DNA from: Micromussa lordhowensis
Lineage: Eukaryota; Cnidaria; Anthozoa; Scleractinia; Lobophylliidae
Assembly: GCA_964020085.1 (NCBI GenBank)
Contig: OZ026596.1
Span: 15,869,295-15,933,294, forward strand
Reading direction: 5' to 3'
Length of the DNA stretch: 64,000 nt
Shown: piece after piece, positions 24,407-38,547 of the stretch
Layout of the letters: each line of letters opens with the position of its first letter
Position numbering within the stretch: position 1 is the stretch's first letter
Notes under the pieces: generated by a model
Seen by the model: the letters and a program-made list of their open reading frames with translations, nothing else
Told to the model about the DNA's origin: nothing
The model's database searches: none
Made by a program: the position numbers and the translations under genes

Positions 24407-27400
24407 AATCGTCTTTTCGGCTCCCTTCTACTAATCGTCTTTTCGGCTCCCTTCTACTAATCGTATTTTCGGCTCCCTTTAACTAATTGATTTTTCAGCT
24501 AACTTCTACTAATTGACTTTTCGGCTAACTTCTACTAATCTACTAATCGTCCTTTCGGCTCCCTTCTACTAATCAACTTTTTGGCTCCCTTCTACTAATC
24601 GACTTCTCGGCTCCCTTCTACTAATCGACTTTTCGTCTCCCTTCTACTAATCGACTTTTCGGCTCCCTTCTACTAATTAACTTTTCGACTCCCTTCTACT
24701 AATCGACTTTTCGGCTCTCTTCTACTAATCGACTTTTCGCCTTCCTTCTACTAATCGACTTTTCGGCTCCCTTCTACAAATTGACTTTTCGGCTCCCTTC
24801 TACTAATTGACTTTTCGGCTAACTTCTACTAATCTACTAATCGTCCTTTCCACTCCCTTCTACTTATCAACTTTTTGGCTCCCTTCTACTAAACGACTTT
24901 TCGGCTTCCTTCTACTAATCGACTTTTCGGCTCCCTTCTACTAATCGACTTTTCGGCTCCCTTCTACAAATTGACTTTTCGGCTCCCTTCTACTAATTGA
25001 CTTTTTGGGTAACTTCTACTAATCGACTTCTCGGCTCCCTTCTACTAATCGACTTTTCGGCTCCCTTTTACTAATCGACTTTTCTGCTAACTTCTACTAA
25101 TCGACTTTTCGGCTCCCATCTACTAATCGACTTTTCGCCGCCCTTCTTCTAATCGACTTTTTGCCGCCCTTCTTCTAATCGACTTTTCGCCGCCCTTCTT
25201 CTAATCGTCTTTTCGCCGCCCGTCTACTAATCGTCTTTTCGCCGCCCTTCAACTAATCGTCTATTCGGCTCCCTTCTACTAATCGTCTTTTCGGCTCCCT
25301 TCTACTAATCGTCTTTTCGGCTCCCTTGAACTAATTGACTTTTCAGCTAACTTCTACTAATCTACTTTTCGGCTCCCTTCTACTAATCGTCTTTTCGGCC
25401 CCCTTCTACTAATCGTATTTTCGGCTCCCTTTAACTAATTGACTTTTCGGCTAACTTCTACTAATTGACTTTTCGGCTAACTTCTACTAATCTACCAATC
25501 GTCCTTTCAGCTCCCTTCTACTAATCAACTTTTTGGCTCCCTTCTACTAAACGACTTTTCGGCTCCCTTCTACTAATCGACTTTTCGGCTCCCTTGTACT
25601 AATCGACTTTTCGGCTCCCTTCTACTAATCGACTTTTCGGCTCCCTTCTACTAATCGACTTTTCGGCTCTTTTCTACTAATCGTCTTTTCGGCTCCCTTC
25701 TTCTAATCGTCTTTTCGGCTCCCTTCTACTAATCGTCTTTTCGGCTCCCTTCTACTAATCGTCTTTTCGGCTCCCTTCTACTAATCGTCTTTTCGGCTCC
25801 CTTCTACTAATCGTCTTTTCGGCTCCCTTCTAGTAATCGGCTTTGCGGCTCCCTTCTACTAATCGTCTTTTCGGCTCCCTTCTACTAATTTTCTTTTCGG
25901 CTCCCTTCTACTAATCGATTTTTTGGCTAAATATTACTAATCGACTTTTCGGCTCCCTTCTACTAATCAACTTTTCGGCTCCCTTCTACTAATCGACTTT
26001 TCGGCTCCCTTCTACTAATCGATTTTTTGGCTAACTTTTACTAATCGACTTTTCGGCTCCCTTCTTCTAATTAACTTTTCGGCTCCTTTCTACTAATCGA
26101 CTTTTTGGGTAACTTCTACTAATCGACTTTTCGGCTCCCTTCTACTAATCGACTTTTCAGCTCCCTTCAACTAATCGACTTTTCGGCTCCCTTCTACTAA
26201 TCGACTTTTTGGGTAACTTGTACTAATCGACTTTTCGGCTCCCTTCTACTAATCGACTTTTCGGCTCCCTTCTACTAATCGACTTTTTGGGTAACTTCTA
26301 CTAATCGACTTTTTGGCTCCCTTCTACTAATCGACTTTTCGGCTCCCTTCTTCTAGTTAACTTTTCGGCTCCCTTCTACTAATCGACTTTTCAGCTCTCT
26401 TCTACTAATCGACTTTTCGGCTTCCTCCTACTAATCGACTTTTCAGCTCCCTTCTACTAATCGACTTTTCGGCTCCCTTCTACTAATCGACTTTTTGGGT
26501 AACTTCTACTAATCGTCTTTTCGTCTCCCTTCTACTTATCGTCTTTTCGGCTCCCTTCAACTAATCGATTTTTTGGCTAACTTCTACTAATCGACTTTTC
26601 GGCTCCCTTCTACCAACCAACTTTTCGTCTCCCTTCTACTAATGGACTTTTCGGCTCCCTTCTACTAATTAACTTTTCGACTCCCTTCTACTAATCGACT
26701 TTTCGGCTCTCTTCTACTAATCGACTTTTCGGCTTCCTTCTACCAATCGACTTTTCGGCTCCCTTCTACAAATTGACTTTTCGGCTCCCTTCTACTAATT
26801 GACTTTTTGGGTAACTTCTACTAATCGACTTCTCGGCTCCCTTCTACTAATCGACTTTTCGGCTCCCTTTTACTAATCGACATTTTTGCTAACTTCTACT
26901 AATCGACTTGTCGGCTCCCTTCTCCTAATCGACTTTTCGGCTCCCTTCTACTAATCGACTTTTCGCCGCCCTTCTTCTAATCGACTTTTCGGCTTCCTTC
27001 TACTAATCGACTTTTCGGCTCCCTTCTACAAATTGACTTTTCGGCTCCCTTCTACTAATTGACTTTTTGGGTAACTTCTACTAATCGACTTCTCGGCTCC
27101 CTTCTACTAATCGACGTTTCGGCTCCCTTTTACTAATCGACTTTTCTGCCTACTTCTACTAAGCGACTTTTCGGCTCCCTTCTACTAATCGACTTTTCGG
27201 CTCCCTTCTACTAATCGACTTTTCGCCGCCCTTCTTCTAATCGACTTTTCGCCGCCCTTCTTCTAATCGACTTTTCGCCGCCCTTCTTCTAATTGTCTTT
27301 TCGCCGCCCGTCTACTAATCGTCTTTTTGCCGCCCTTCAACTAATCGTCTATTCGGCTCCCTTCTCCTAATCGTCTTTTCGGCTCTCTTCTACTAATCCA

Positions 27401-28944
27401 CTTTTCGGCTTCCTTCTACTAATCGACTTTTCGGCTCCCTACTACAAATTGACTTTTCGGCTCCCTTCTACTAATCAACTTTTTGGCTCCCTTCTACTAA
27501 ACGACTTTTCGGCTCCCTTCTACTAATCGACTTTTCGGCTCCCTTTTACTAATCGACTTTTCGGCTAACTTCTACTAATCGACTTTTCGGCTCCCTTCTA
27601 CTAATCGACTTTTCGGCTCCCTTCTACTAATCGACTTTTCGCCGCCCTTCTTCTAATCGTCTCTTCGCCGCCCGTCTACTAATCGTCTCTTCGCCGCCCT
27701 TCAACTAATCGTCTTTTCGGCTCCCTTCTACTAATCGTCTTTTCGGCTCCCTTCTACTAATCGTATTTTCGGCTCCCTTTAACTAATTGACTTTTCAGCT
27801 AACTTCTACTAATTGACTTTTCGGCTAACTTCTACTAATCTACTAATCGTCCTTTCGGCTCCCTTCTACTAATCAACTTTTCGGCTCCCTTCTACTAATT
27901 AACTTTTCGACTCCCTTCTACAAATTGACTTTTCGGCTCCCTTCTACTAATTGACTTTTTGGGTAACTTCTACTAATCGACTTCTCGGCTCCCTTGTACT
28001 AATCGACTTTTCGGCTCCCTTTTACTAATCGACTTTTCTGCTAACTTCTACTAATCGACTTTTCGGCTCCCATCTACTAATCGACTTTTCGCCGCCCTTC
28101 TTCTAATCGACTTTTTGCCGCCCTTCTTCTAATCGACTTTTCGCCGCCCTTCTTCTAATCGTCTTTTCGCCGCCCGTCTACTAATCGTCTTTTCGCCGCC
28201 CTTCAACTAATCGTCTATTCGGCTCCCTTCTACTAATCGTCTTTTCGGCTCCCTTCTACTAATCGTCTTTTCGGCTCCCTTGAACTAATTGACTTTTCGG
28301 CTAACTTCTACTAATCTACTTTTCGGCTCCCTTCTACTAATCGTCTTTTCGGCCCCCTTCTACTAATCGTATTTTCGGCTCCCTTTAACTAATTGACTTT
28401 TCGGCTAACTTCTACTAATTGACTTTTCGGCTAACTTCTACTAATCTACTAATCGTCCTTTCGGCTCCCTTCTACTAATCAACTTTTTGCCTCCCTTCTA
28501 CTAAACGACTTTTCGGCTCCCTTCTACTAATCGACTTTTCGGCTCCCTTGTACTAATCGACTTTTCGGCTCCCTTCTACTAATCGACTTTTCGGCTCCCT
28601 TCTACTAATCGACTTTTCGGCTCTTTTCTACTAATCGTCTTTTCGGCTCCCTTCTACTAATCGTCTTTTCGGCTCCCTTCTACTAATCGTCTTTTCGGCT
28701 CCCTTCTACTAATCGTCTTTCCGGCTCCCTTCTACTAATCGTCTTTTCGGCTCCCTTCTACTAATCGTCTTTTCGGCTCCCTTCTGGTAATCGGCTTTGC
28801 GGCTCCCTTCTACTAATCGTCTTTTCGGCTCCCTTCTACTAATTTTCTTTTCGGCTCCCTTCTACTAATCGATTTTTTGGCTAAATATTACTAATCGACT
28901 TTTCGGCTCCCTTCTACTAATCAACTTTTCGGCTCCCTTCTACT
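24407..28944. repeat. 4,538-bp HOR, copy 3
   Basis: Third tandem copy. I noticed no private substitution in it. The series ends at about 28,945: where a fourth copy would have CGTCTTTTC, the sequence has CGACTTTTC and continues as the unit's own internal repeat (offset 2,954). Confidence 0.92.
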
Positions 28945-29506
28945 AATCGACTTTTCGGCTCCCTTCTACTAATCGATTTTTTGGCTAACTTTTACTAATC
29001 GACTTTTCGGCTCCCTTCTTCTAATTCACTTTTCGGCTCCCTTCTACTAATCGACTTTTTGGGTAACTTCTACTAATCGACTTTTCGGCTCCCTTCTACT
29101 AATCGACTTTTCAGCTCCCTTCAACTAATCGACTTTTCGGCTCCCTTCTACTAATCGACTTTTTGGGTAACTTGTACTAATCGACTTTTCGGCTCCCTTC
29201 TACTAATCGACTTTTCGGTTCCTTTCTACTAATCGACTTTTTGGGTAACTTCTACTAATCGACTTTTCGGCTCCCTTCTACTAATCGACTTTTCGGCTCC
29301 CTTCTTCTAATTAACTTTTCGGCTCCCTTCTACTAATCGACTTTTCAGCTCTCTTCTACTAATCGACTTTTCGGCTTCCTCCTACTAATCGACTTTTCAG
29401 CTCCCTTCTACTAATCGACTTTTCGGCTCCCTTCTACTAATCGACTTTTTGGGTAACTTCTACTAATCGTCTTTTCGTCTCCCTTCTACTTATCGTCTTT
29501 TCGGCT
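28945..29506. repeat. Tail after the 4,538-bp series
   Basis: This stretch follows 25,991-26,552 at offset 2,954, so it is 4.5-kb-family sequence. A difference is TTCACTTTTC near 29,027, where the template has TTAACTTTTC; the same TTCAC form recurs near 41,420, which ties this tail to the spacer ending at 41,899. Confidence 0.8.
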
Positions 29507-32500
29507 CCCTTCAACTAATCGATTTTTTGGCTAACTTCTACTAATCGACTTTTCGGCTCCCTTCTACCAACCAACTTTTCGTCTCCCTTCTACTAATGGA
29601 CTTTTCGGCTCCCTTCTACTAATTAACTTTTCGACTCCCTTCTACTAATCGACTTTTCGGCTCTCTTCTACTAATCGACTTTTCGGCTTCCTTCTACTAA
29701 TCGACTTTTCGGCTCCCTTCTACAAATTGACTTTTCGGCTCCCTTCTACTAATTGACTTTTTGGGTAACTTCTACTAATCGACTTCTCGGCTCCCTTCTA
29801 CTAATCGACTTTTCGGCTCCCTTTTACTAATCGACATTTTTGCTAACTTCTACTAATCGACTTTTCGGCTCCCTTCTCCTAATCGACTTTTCGGCTCCCT
29901 TCTACTAATCGACTTTTCGCCGCCCTTCTTGTAATCGACTTTTCGGCTTCCTTCTACTAATCGACTTTTCGGCTCCCTTCTACAAATTGACTTTTCGGCT
30001 CCCTTCTACTAATTGACTTTTTGGGTAACTTCTACTAATCGACTTCTCGGCTCCCTTCTACTAATCGACTTTTCGGCTCCCTTTTACTAATCGACTTTTC
30101 TGCTAACTTCTACTAATCGACTTTTCGGCTCCCTTCTACTAATCGACTTTTCGGCTCCCTTCTACTAATCGACTTTTCGGCTCCCTTCTACAAATTGACT
30201 TTTCGGCTCCCTTCTACTAATTGACTTTTTGGGTAACTTCTACTAATCGACCTCTCGGCTCCCTTCTACTAATCGACTTTTCGGCTCCCTTTTACTAATC
30301 GACTTTTCTGCTAACTTCTACTAATCGACTTTTCGGCTCCCTTCTACTAATCGACTTTTCGGCTCCCTTCTACTAATCGACTTTTCGGTTTCCTTGTACT
30401 AATCGACTTTTCGGCTCCCTTGTACTAATCGACTTTTCGACTCCCTTCTACTAATCGACTTTTCGGCTCTTTTCTACTAATCGTCTTTTCGTCTCCCTTC
30501 TACTTATCGTCTTTTCGGCTCCCTTCAACTAATCGATTTTTTGGCTAACTTCTACTAATCGACATTACGGCTCCCTTCTACCAATCAACTTTTCGTCTCC
30601 GTTCTACTAATCGACTTTTCGGCTCCCTTCTACTAATTAACTTTTCGGCTCCCTTCTACTAATCGACTTTTCGGCTCTCTTCTACTAATCGACTTTTCGG
30701 CTTCCTTCTACTAATCGACTTTTCGGCTCCCTTCGACTAATCGACTTTTCGGCTCCCTTCTACTAATCGACTTTTTGGGTAACTTCTACTAATCGACTTT
30801 TAGGCTCCCTTCTACTAATCGACTTTTCGGCTCCCTTTTAGTAATCGACTTTTCGGCTAACTTCTACTAATCGACTTTTCGGCTCCCTTCTACTAATCGA
30901 CTTTTCGGCTCCCTTCTACTAATCGACTTTTCGGCTCCCTTCTACTAATCGACTTTTTGGGTAACTTCTACTAATCGACTTTTAGGCTCCCTTCTACTAA
31001 TCGACTTTTCGGCTCCCTTTTAGTAATCGACTTTTCGGCTAACTTCTACTAATCGACTTTTCGGCTCCCTTCTACTAATCGACTTTTCGGCTCCCTTCTA
31101 CTAATCGACTTTTCGCCGCCGTTCTTCTAATCGTCTCTTCGCCACCCGTCTAGTAATCGTCTCTTCGCCGCCCTTCAACTAATCGTCTTTTCGGCTCCCT
31201 TCTACTAATCGTCTTTTCAGCTCCCTTCTACTAATCGTCTTTTCGGCTCCCTTCTACTAATTTACTTTTCGGCTCCCTTCTACTAATCGATTTTTTGGCT
31301 AAATATTACTAATCGACTTTTCGGCTCCCTTCTACTAATCATTTTTTCGGCTCCCTTCTACTAATCGACTTTTCGGCTCCCTTCTACTAATCGATTTTTT
31401 GGCTAACTTTTACTAATCGACTTTTCGGCTCCCTTCTACTAATCGACTTTTCGGCTCCCTTCTTCTAATTAACTTTTCGGCTCCCTTCTACTATTCGACT
31501 TTTCAGCTCTCTTCTACTAATCGACTTTTCGGCTTCCTTCTACTAATCGACTTTTCAGCTCCCTTCTACTAATCGACTTTTCGGCTCCCTTCTACTAACC
31601 GACTTTTTGGGTAACTTCTACTAATCGTCTTTTCTCTTCTTTCTACTTATCGTCTTTTCGGCTCCCTTCAACTAATCGATTTTTTGGCTAACTTCTACTA
31701 ATCGACTTTTCGGCTCCCTTCTACCAACCAACTTTTCGTCTCCCTTCTACTAATCGACTTTTCGACTCCCTTCTACTAATCGACTTTTCGGCTCTCTTCT
31801 ACTAATCGACTTTTCGGCTTCCTTCTACTAATCGACTTTTCGGCTCCCTTCTACAAATTGAATTTTCAACTCCCTTCTACTAATTGACTTTTTGGGTAAC
31901 TTCTACTAATCGACTTCTCGGCTCCCTTCTACTAATCGACTTTTCGGCTCCCTTTTACTAATCAACATTTCTGCTAACTTCTACTAATCGACTTTTCGGC
32001 TCCCTTCTACTAATCGACTTTTCGGCTCCCTTCTACTAATCGACTTTTCGCCGCCCTTCTTCTAATCGACTTTTCGCTGCCCTTCTTCTAATCGACTTTT
32101 CGCCGCCCTTCTTCTAATCGTCTTTTCGCCGTCCGTCTACTAATCGTCTTTTCGCCGCCCTTCAACTAATCGTCTATTCGGCTCCCTTCTACTAATCGTC
32201 TTTTCGGCTCCCTTCTACTAATCGTCTTTTCGGCTCCCTTTAACTAATTGACTTTTCGGCTAACTTCTACTAATTGACTTTTCGGCTAACTTCTACTAAT
32301 CTACTAATCGTCCTTTCGGCTCCCTTCTACTAATCAACTTTTTGGCTCCCTTCTACTAATCGACTTTTCGGCTCCCTTCTACTAATCGACTTTTCGTCTC
32401 CCTTCTACTAATCGACTTTTCGGCTCCCTTCCACTAATTAACTTTTAGACTCCCTTCTACTAATCGACTTTTCGGCTCTCTTCTACTAATCAACTTTTCG

Positions 32501-32815
32501 GCTTCCTTCTTTTAATCGACTTTTCGGCTCCCTACTACGAATTGACTTTTCGGCTCCCTTCTACTAATTGACTTTTTGGGTAACTTCTACTAATCGACTT
32601 CTCGGCTCCCTTCTACTAATCGACTTTTCACCTCCCTTTTACTAATCGACTTTTCTGCCTACTTCTACTAATCGACTTTTCGGCTCCCTTCTACTAATCG
32701 ACTTTTCGGCTCCCTTCTACTAATCGACTTTTCGACTCCCTTCTACTAATCGATTTTTTGGCTAACTTCTACTAATCGACTTTTCGGCTCCCTTCTACTA
32801 ATCGACTTTTCGGCT
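29507..32815. repeat. 3.3-kb HOR, copy 1 (3,309 bp)
   Basis: 127 monomers with one 34-mer (32,293) and one 25-mer (31,629). CGACCTCTCGG (C run at 30,251), GACATTACGG (30,561) and the start of the unit recur 3,309 bp later. After about 30,940 this copy lacks four monomers that copy 2 has (offset 3,413), then has two extra (AAATATTAC near 31,299; offset 3,361). The first ~560 bp are shared with the 4.5-kb family, so the two families have a common segment. Confidence 0.85.
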
Positions 32816-35800
32816 CCCTTCAACTAATCGATTTTTTGGCTAACTTCTACTAATCGACTTTTCGGCTCCCTTCTACCAACCAACTTTTCGTCTCCCTTCT
32901 ACTAATGGACTTTTCGGCTCCCTTCTAGTAATTAACTTTTCGACTCCCTTCTACTAATCGACTTTTCGGCTCTCTTCTACTAATCGACTTTTCGGCTTCC
33001 TTCTACTAATCGACTTTTCGGCTCCCTTCTACAAATTGAGTTTTCGGCTCCCTTCTACTAATTGACTTTTTGGGTAACTTCTACTAATCGACTTCTCGGC
33101 TCCCTTCTACTAATCGACTTTTCGGCTCCCTTTTACTAATCGACATTTTTGCTAACTTCTACTAATCGACTTTTCGGCTCCCTTCTCCTAATCGACTTTT
33201 CGGCTCCCTTCTACTAATCGACTTTTCGCCGCCCTTCTTCTAATCGACTTTTCGGCTTCCTTCTACTAATCGACTTTTCGGCTCCCTTCTACAAATTGAC
33301 TTTTCGGCTCCCTTCTACTAATTGACTTTTTGGGTAACTTCTACTAATCGACTTCTCGGCTCCCTTCTACTAATCGACTTTTCGGCTCCCTTTTACTAAT
33401 CGATTTTTCTGCTAACTTCTACTAATCGACTTTTCGGCTCCCTTCTACTAATCGACTTTTCGGCTCCCTTCTACTAATCGACTTTTCGGCTCCCTTCTAC
33501 AAATTGACTTTTCGGCTCCCTTCTACTAATTGACTTTTTGGGTAACTTCTACTAATCGACCTCTCGGCTCCCTTCTACTAATCGACTTTTCGGCTCCCTT
33601 TTACTAATCGACTTTTCTGCTAACTTCTACTAATCGACTTTTCGGCTCCCTTCTACTAATCGACTTTTCGGCTCCCTTCTACTAATCGACTTTTCGGTTT
33701 CCTTGTACTAATCAACTTTTCGGCTCCCTTGTACTAATCGACTTTTCGACTCCCTTCTACTAATCGACTTTTCGGCTCTTTTCTACTAATCGTCTTTTCG
33801 TCTCCCTTCTACTTATCGTCTTTTCGGCTCCCTTCAACTAATCGATTTTTTGGCTAACTTCTACTAATCGACATTACGGCTCCCTTCTACCAATCAACTT
33901 TTCGTCTCCGTTCTACTAATCGACTTTTCGGCTCCCTTCTACTAATTAACTTTTCGGCTCCCTTCTACAAGTCGACTTTTCGGCTCTCTTCTACTAATCG
34001 ACTTTTCGGCTTCCTTCTACTAATCGACTTTTCAGCTCCCTTCTACTAATCGACTTTTCGGCTCCCTTCTACTAATCGACTTTTTGGGTAACTTCTACTA
34101 ATCGACTTTTAGGCTCCCTTCTACTAATCGACTTTTCGGCTCCCTTTTAGTAATCGACTTTTCGGCTAACTTCTACTAATCGACTTTTCGGCTCCCTTCT
34201 ACTAATCGACTTTTCGGCTCCCTTCTACTAATCGACTTTTCGCCGCCCTTCTTCTAATCGTCTCTTCGCCGCCCGTCTAGTAATCGTCTCTTCGCCGCCC
34301 TTCAACTAATCGTCTTTTCGGCTCCCTTCTACTAATCGACTTTTCGGCTCCCTTCTACTAATCGACTTTTTGGGTAACTTCTACTAATCGACTTTTAGGC
34401 TCCCTTCTACTAATTGACTTTTCGGCTCCCTTTTAGTAATCGACTTTTCGGCTAACTTCTTCTAATCGACTTTTCGGCTCCCTTCTACTAATCGACTTTT
34501 CGGCTCCCTTCTACTAATCGACTTTTCGCCGCCGTTCTTCTAATCGTCTCTTCGCCGCCCGTCTAGTAATCGTCTCTTCGCCGCCCTTCAACTAATCGTC
34601 TTTTCGGCTCCCTTCTACTAATCGTCTTTTCAGCTCCCTTCTACTAATCGTCTTTTCGGCTCCCTTCTACTAATTTACTTTTCGGCTCCCTTCTACTAAT
34701 CAACTTTTCGGCTCCCTTCTACTAATCGACTTTTCGGCTCCCTTCTACTAATCGATTTTTTGGCTAACTTTTACTAATCGACTTTTCGGCTCCCTTCTAC
34801 TAATCGACTTTTCGGCTCCCTTCTTCTAATTAACTTTTCGGCTCCCTTCTACTAATCGACTTTTCAGCTCTCTTCTACTAATCGACTTTTCGGCTTCCTT
34901 CTACTAATCGACTTTTCAGCTCCCTTCTACTAATCGACTTTTCGGCTCCCTTCTACTAACCGACTTTTTGGGTAACTTCTACTAATCGTCTTTTCTCTTC
35001 TTTCTACTTATCGTCTTTTCGGCTCCCTTCAACTAATCGATTTTTTGGCTAACTTCTACTAATCGACTTTTCGGCTCCCTTCTACCAACCAACTTTTCGT
35101 CTCCCTTCTACTAATCGACTTTTCGACTCCCTTCTACTAATCGACTTTTCGGCTCTCTTCTACTAATCGACTTTTCGGCTTCCTTCTACTAATCGACTTT
35201 TCGGCTCCCTTCTACAAATTGACTTTTCGGCTCCCTTCTACTAATTGACTTTTTGGGTAACTTCTACTAATCGACTTCTCGGCTCCCTTCTACTAATCGA
35301 CTTTTCGGCTCCCTTTTACTAATCAACATTTCTGCTAACTTCTACTAATCGACTTTTCGGCTCCCTTCTACTAATCGACTTTTCGGCTCCCTTCTACTAA
35401 TCGACTTTTCGCCGCCCTTCTTCTAATCGACTTTTCGCTGCCCTTCTTCTAATCGACTTTTCGCCGCCCTTCTTCTAATCGTCTTTTCGCCGCCCGTCTA
35501 CTAATCGTCTTTTCGCCGCCCTTCAACTAATCGTCTATTCGGCTCCCTTCTACTAATCGTCTTTTCGGCTCCCTTCTACTAATCGTCTTTTTGGCTCCCT
35601 TTAACTAATTGACTTTTCGGCTAACTTCTACTAATTGACTTTTCGGCTAACTTCTACTAATCTACTAATCGTCCTTTCGGCTCCCTTCTACTAATCAACT
35701 TTTTGGCTCCCTTCTACTAATCGACTTTTCGGCTCCCTTCTACTAATCGACTTTTCGTCTCCCTTCTACTAATCGACTTTTCGGCTCCCTTCCACTAATT

Positions 35801-36176
35801 AACTTTTAGACTCCCTTCTACTAATCGACTTTTCGGCTCTCTTCTACTAATCAACTTTTCGGCTTCCTTCTACTAATCGACTTTTCGGCTCCCTACTACA
35901 AATTGACTTTTCGGCTCCCTTCTACTAATTGACTTTTTGGGTAACTTCTACTAATCGACTTCTAGGCTCCCTTCTACTAATCGACTTTTCGGCTCCCTTT
36001 TACTAATCGACTTTTCTGCCTACTTGTAGTAATCGACTTTTCGGCTCCCTTCTACTAATCGACTTTTCGGCTCCCTTCTACTAATCGACTTTTCGGCTCC
36101 CTTCTACTAATCGATTTTTTGGCTAACTTTTACTAATCGACTTTTCGGCTCCCTTCTACTAATCGACTTTTCGGCT
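32816..36176. repeat. 3.3-kb HOR, copy 2 (3,361 bp)
   Basis: 129 monomers with one 34-mer (35,654) and one 25-mer (34,990). CGACCTCTCGG is at 33,560 and GACATTACGG at 33,870. This copy starts the first 9-kb super-unit, which runs to about 41,899. It lacks the AAATATTAC doublet of copy 1. A private change is TAGGCTCCC after the CTTC near 35,961, where the relatives have TCGGCTCCC. Confidence 0.85.
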
Positions 36177-36193
36177 CCCTTCTTCTAATTAAC

Positions 36194-38547
36194 TTTTCGG
36201 CTCCCTTCTACTAATCGACTTTTCAGCTCTCTTCTACTAATCGACTTTTCGGCTTCCTTCTACTAATCGACTTTTCAGCTCCCTTCTACTAATCGACTTT
36301 TCGGCTCCCTTCTACTAACCGACTTTTTGGGTAACTTCTACTAATCGTCTTTTCTCTTCTTTCTACTTATCGTCTTTTCGGCTCCCTTCAACTAATCGAT
36401 TTTTTGGCTAACTTCTACTAATCGACTTTTCGGCTCCCTTCTACTAATCGTCTTTTCGGCTCCCTTGAACTAATTGACTTTTCGGCTAACTTCTACTAAT
36501 CTACTTTTCGGCTCCCTTCTACTAATCGTCTTTTCGGCCCCCTTCTACTAATCGTATTTTCGGCTCCCTTTAACTAATTGACTTTTCGGCTAACTTCTAC
36601 TAATTGACTTTTCGGCTAACTTCTACTAATCTACTAATCGTCCTTTCGGCTCCCTTCTACTAATCAACTTTTTGGCTCCCTTCTACTAAACGACTTTTCG
36701 GCGCCCTTCTACTAATCGACTTTTCGGCTCCCTTGTACTAATCGACTTTTCGGCTCCCTTCTACTAATCGACTTTTCGGCTCCCTTCTACTAATCGACTT
36801 TTCGGCTCTTTTCTACTAATCGTCTTTTCGGCTCCCTTCTACTAATCGTCTTTTCGGCTCCCTTCTACTAATCGTCTTTTCGGCTCCCTTCTACTAATCG
36901 TCTTTCCGGCTCCCTTCTACTAATCGTCTTTTCGGATCCCTTCTACTAATCGTCTTTTCGGCTCCCTTCTAGTAATCGGCTTTGCGGCTCCCTTCTACTA
37001 ATCGTCTTTTCGGCTCCCTTCTACTAATTTTCTTTTCGGCTCCCTTCTACTAATCGATTTTTTGGCTAAATATTACTAATCGACTTTTTGGCTCCCTTCT
37101 ACTAATCAACTTTTCGGCTCCCTTCTACTAATCGACTTTTCGGCTTTCTTCTACTAATCGATTTTTTGGCTAACTTTTACTAATCGACTTTTCGGCTCCC
37201 TTCTTCTAATTAACTTTTCGGCTCCCTTCTACTAATCGACTTTTTGGGTAACTTCTACTAATCGACTTTTCGGCTCCCTTCTACTAATCGACTTTTCAGC
37301 TCCCTTCAACTAATCGACTTTTCGGCTCCCTTCTACTAATCGACTTTTTGGGTAACTTGTACTAATCGACTTTTCGGCTCCCTTCTACTAATCGACTTTT
37401 CAGCTCTCTTCTACTAATCGACTTTTCGGCTTCCTTCTACTAATCGACTTTTCAGCTCCCTTCTACTAATCGACTTTTCGGCTCCCTTCTACTAACCGAC
37501 TTTTTGGGTAACTTCTACTAATCGTCTTTTCTCTTCTTTCTACTTATCGTCTTTTCGGCTCCCTTCAACTAATCGATTTTTTGGCTAACTTCTACTAATC
37601 GACTTTTCGGCTCCCTTCTACTAATCGTCTTTTCGGCTCCCTTGAACTAATTGACTTTTCGGCTAACTTCTACTAATCTACTTTTCGGCTCCCTTCTACT
37701 AATCGTCTTTTCGGCCCCCTTCTACTAATCGTATTTTCGGCTCCCTTTAACTAATTGACTTTTCGGCTAACTTCTACTAATTGACTTTTCGGCTAACTTC
37801 TACTAATCTACTAATCGTCCTTTCGGCTCCCTTCTACTAATCAACTTTTTGGCTCCCTTCTACTAAACGACTTTTCGGCTCCCTTCTACTAATCGACTTT
37901 TCGGCTCCCTTGTACTAATCGACTTTTCGGCTCCCTTCTACTAATCGACTTTTCGGCTCCCTTCTACTAATCGACTTTTCGGCTCTTTTCTACTAATCGT
38001 CTTTTCGGCTCCCTTCTACTAATCATCTTTTCGGCTCCCTTCTACTAATCGTCTTTTCGGCTCCCTTCTACTAATCGTCTTTCCGGCTCCCTTCTACTAA
38101 TCGTCTTTTCGGCTCCCTTCTACTAATCGTCTTTTCGGCTCCCTTCTAGTAATCGGCTTTGCGGCTCCCTTCTACTAATCGTCTTTTCGGCTCCCTTCTA
38201 CTAATTTTCTTTTCGGCTCCCTTCTACTAATCGATTTTTTGGCTAAATATTACTAATCGACTTTTCGGCTCCCTTCTACTAATCAACTTTTCGGCTCCCT
38301 TCTACTAATCGACTTTTCGGCTCCCTTCTACTAATCGATTTTTTGGCTAACTTTTACTAATCGACTTTTCGGCTCCCTTCTTCTAATTAACTTTTCGGCT
38401 CCCTTCTACTAATCGACTTTTTGGGTAACTTCTACTAATCGACTTTTCGGCTCCCTTCTACTAATCGACTTTTCAGCTCCCTTCAACTAATCGACTTTTC
38501 GGCTCCCTTCTACTAATCGACTTTTTGGGTAACTTGTACTAATCGAC
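36194..38547. repeat. 1,177-bp tandem duplication
   Basis: About 36,194-37,370 is repeated as 37,371-38,547: 45 monomers with one 34-mer and one 25-mer (1,170 + 8 - 1). The 25-mers at 36,349 and 37,526 and the 34-mers at 36,623 and 37,800 are each 1,177 bp apart. The edges are uncertain by about one monomer. The copy at 45.2-47.5 kb has the same doublet with 1,117-bp spacing, because one 60-bp piece including its 34-mer is missing there. Confidence 0.85.

Noticed and set aside
15331..28944. Three 4,538-bp copies as a plain assembly error
   Set aside because: Each copy pair differs at a few private bases, and related but diverged copies exist at 37-42 kb, so at least some copies are real. Exact copy number still depends on read support.
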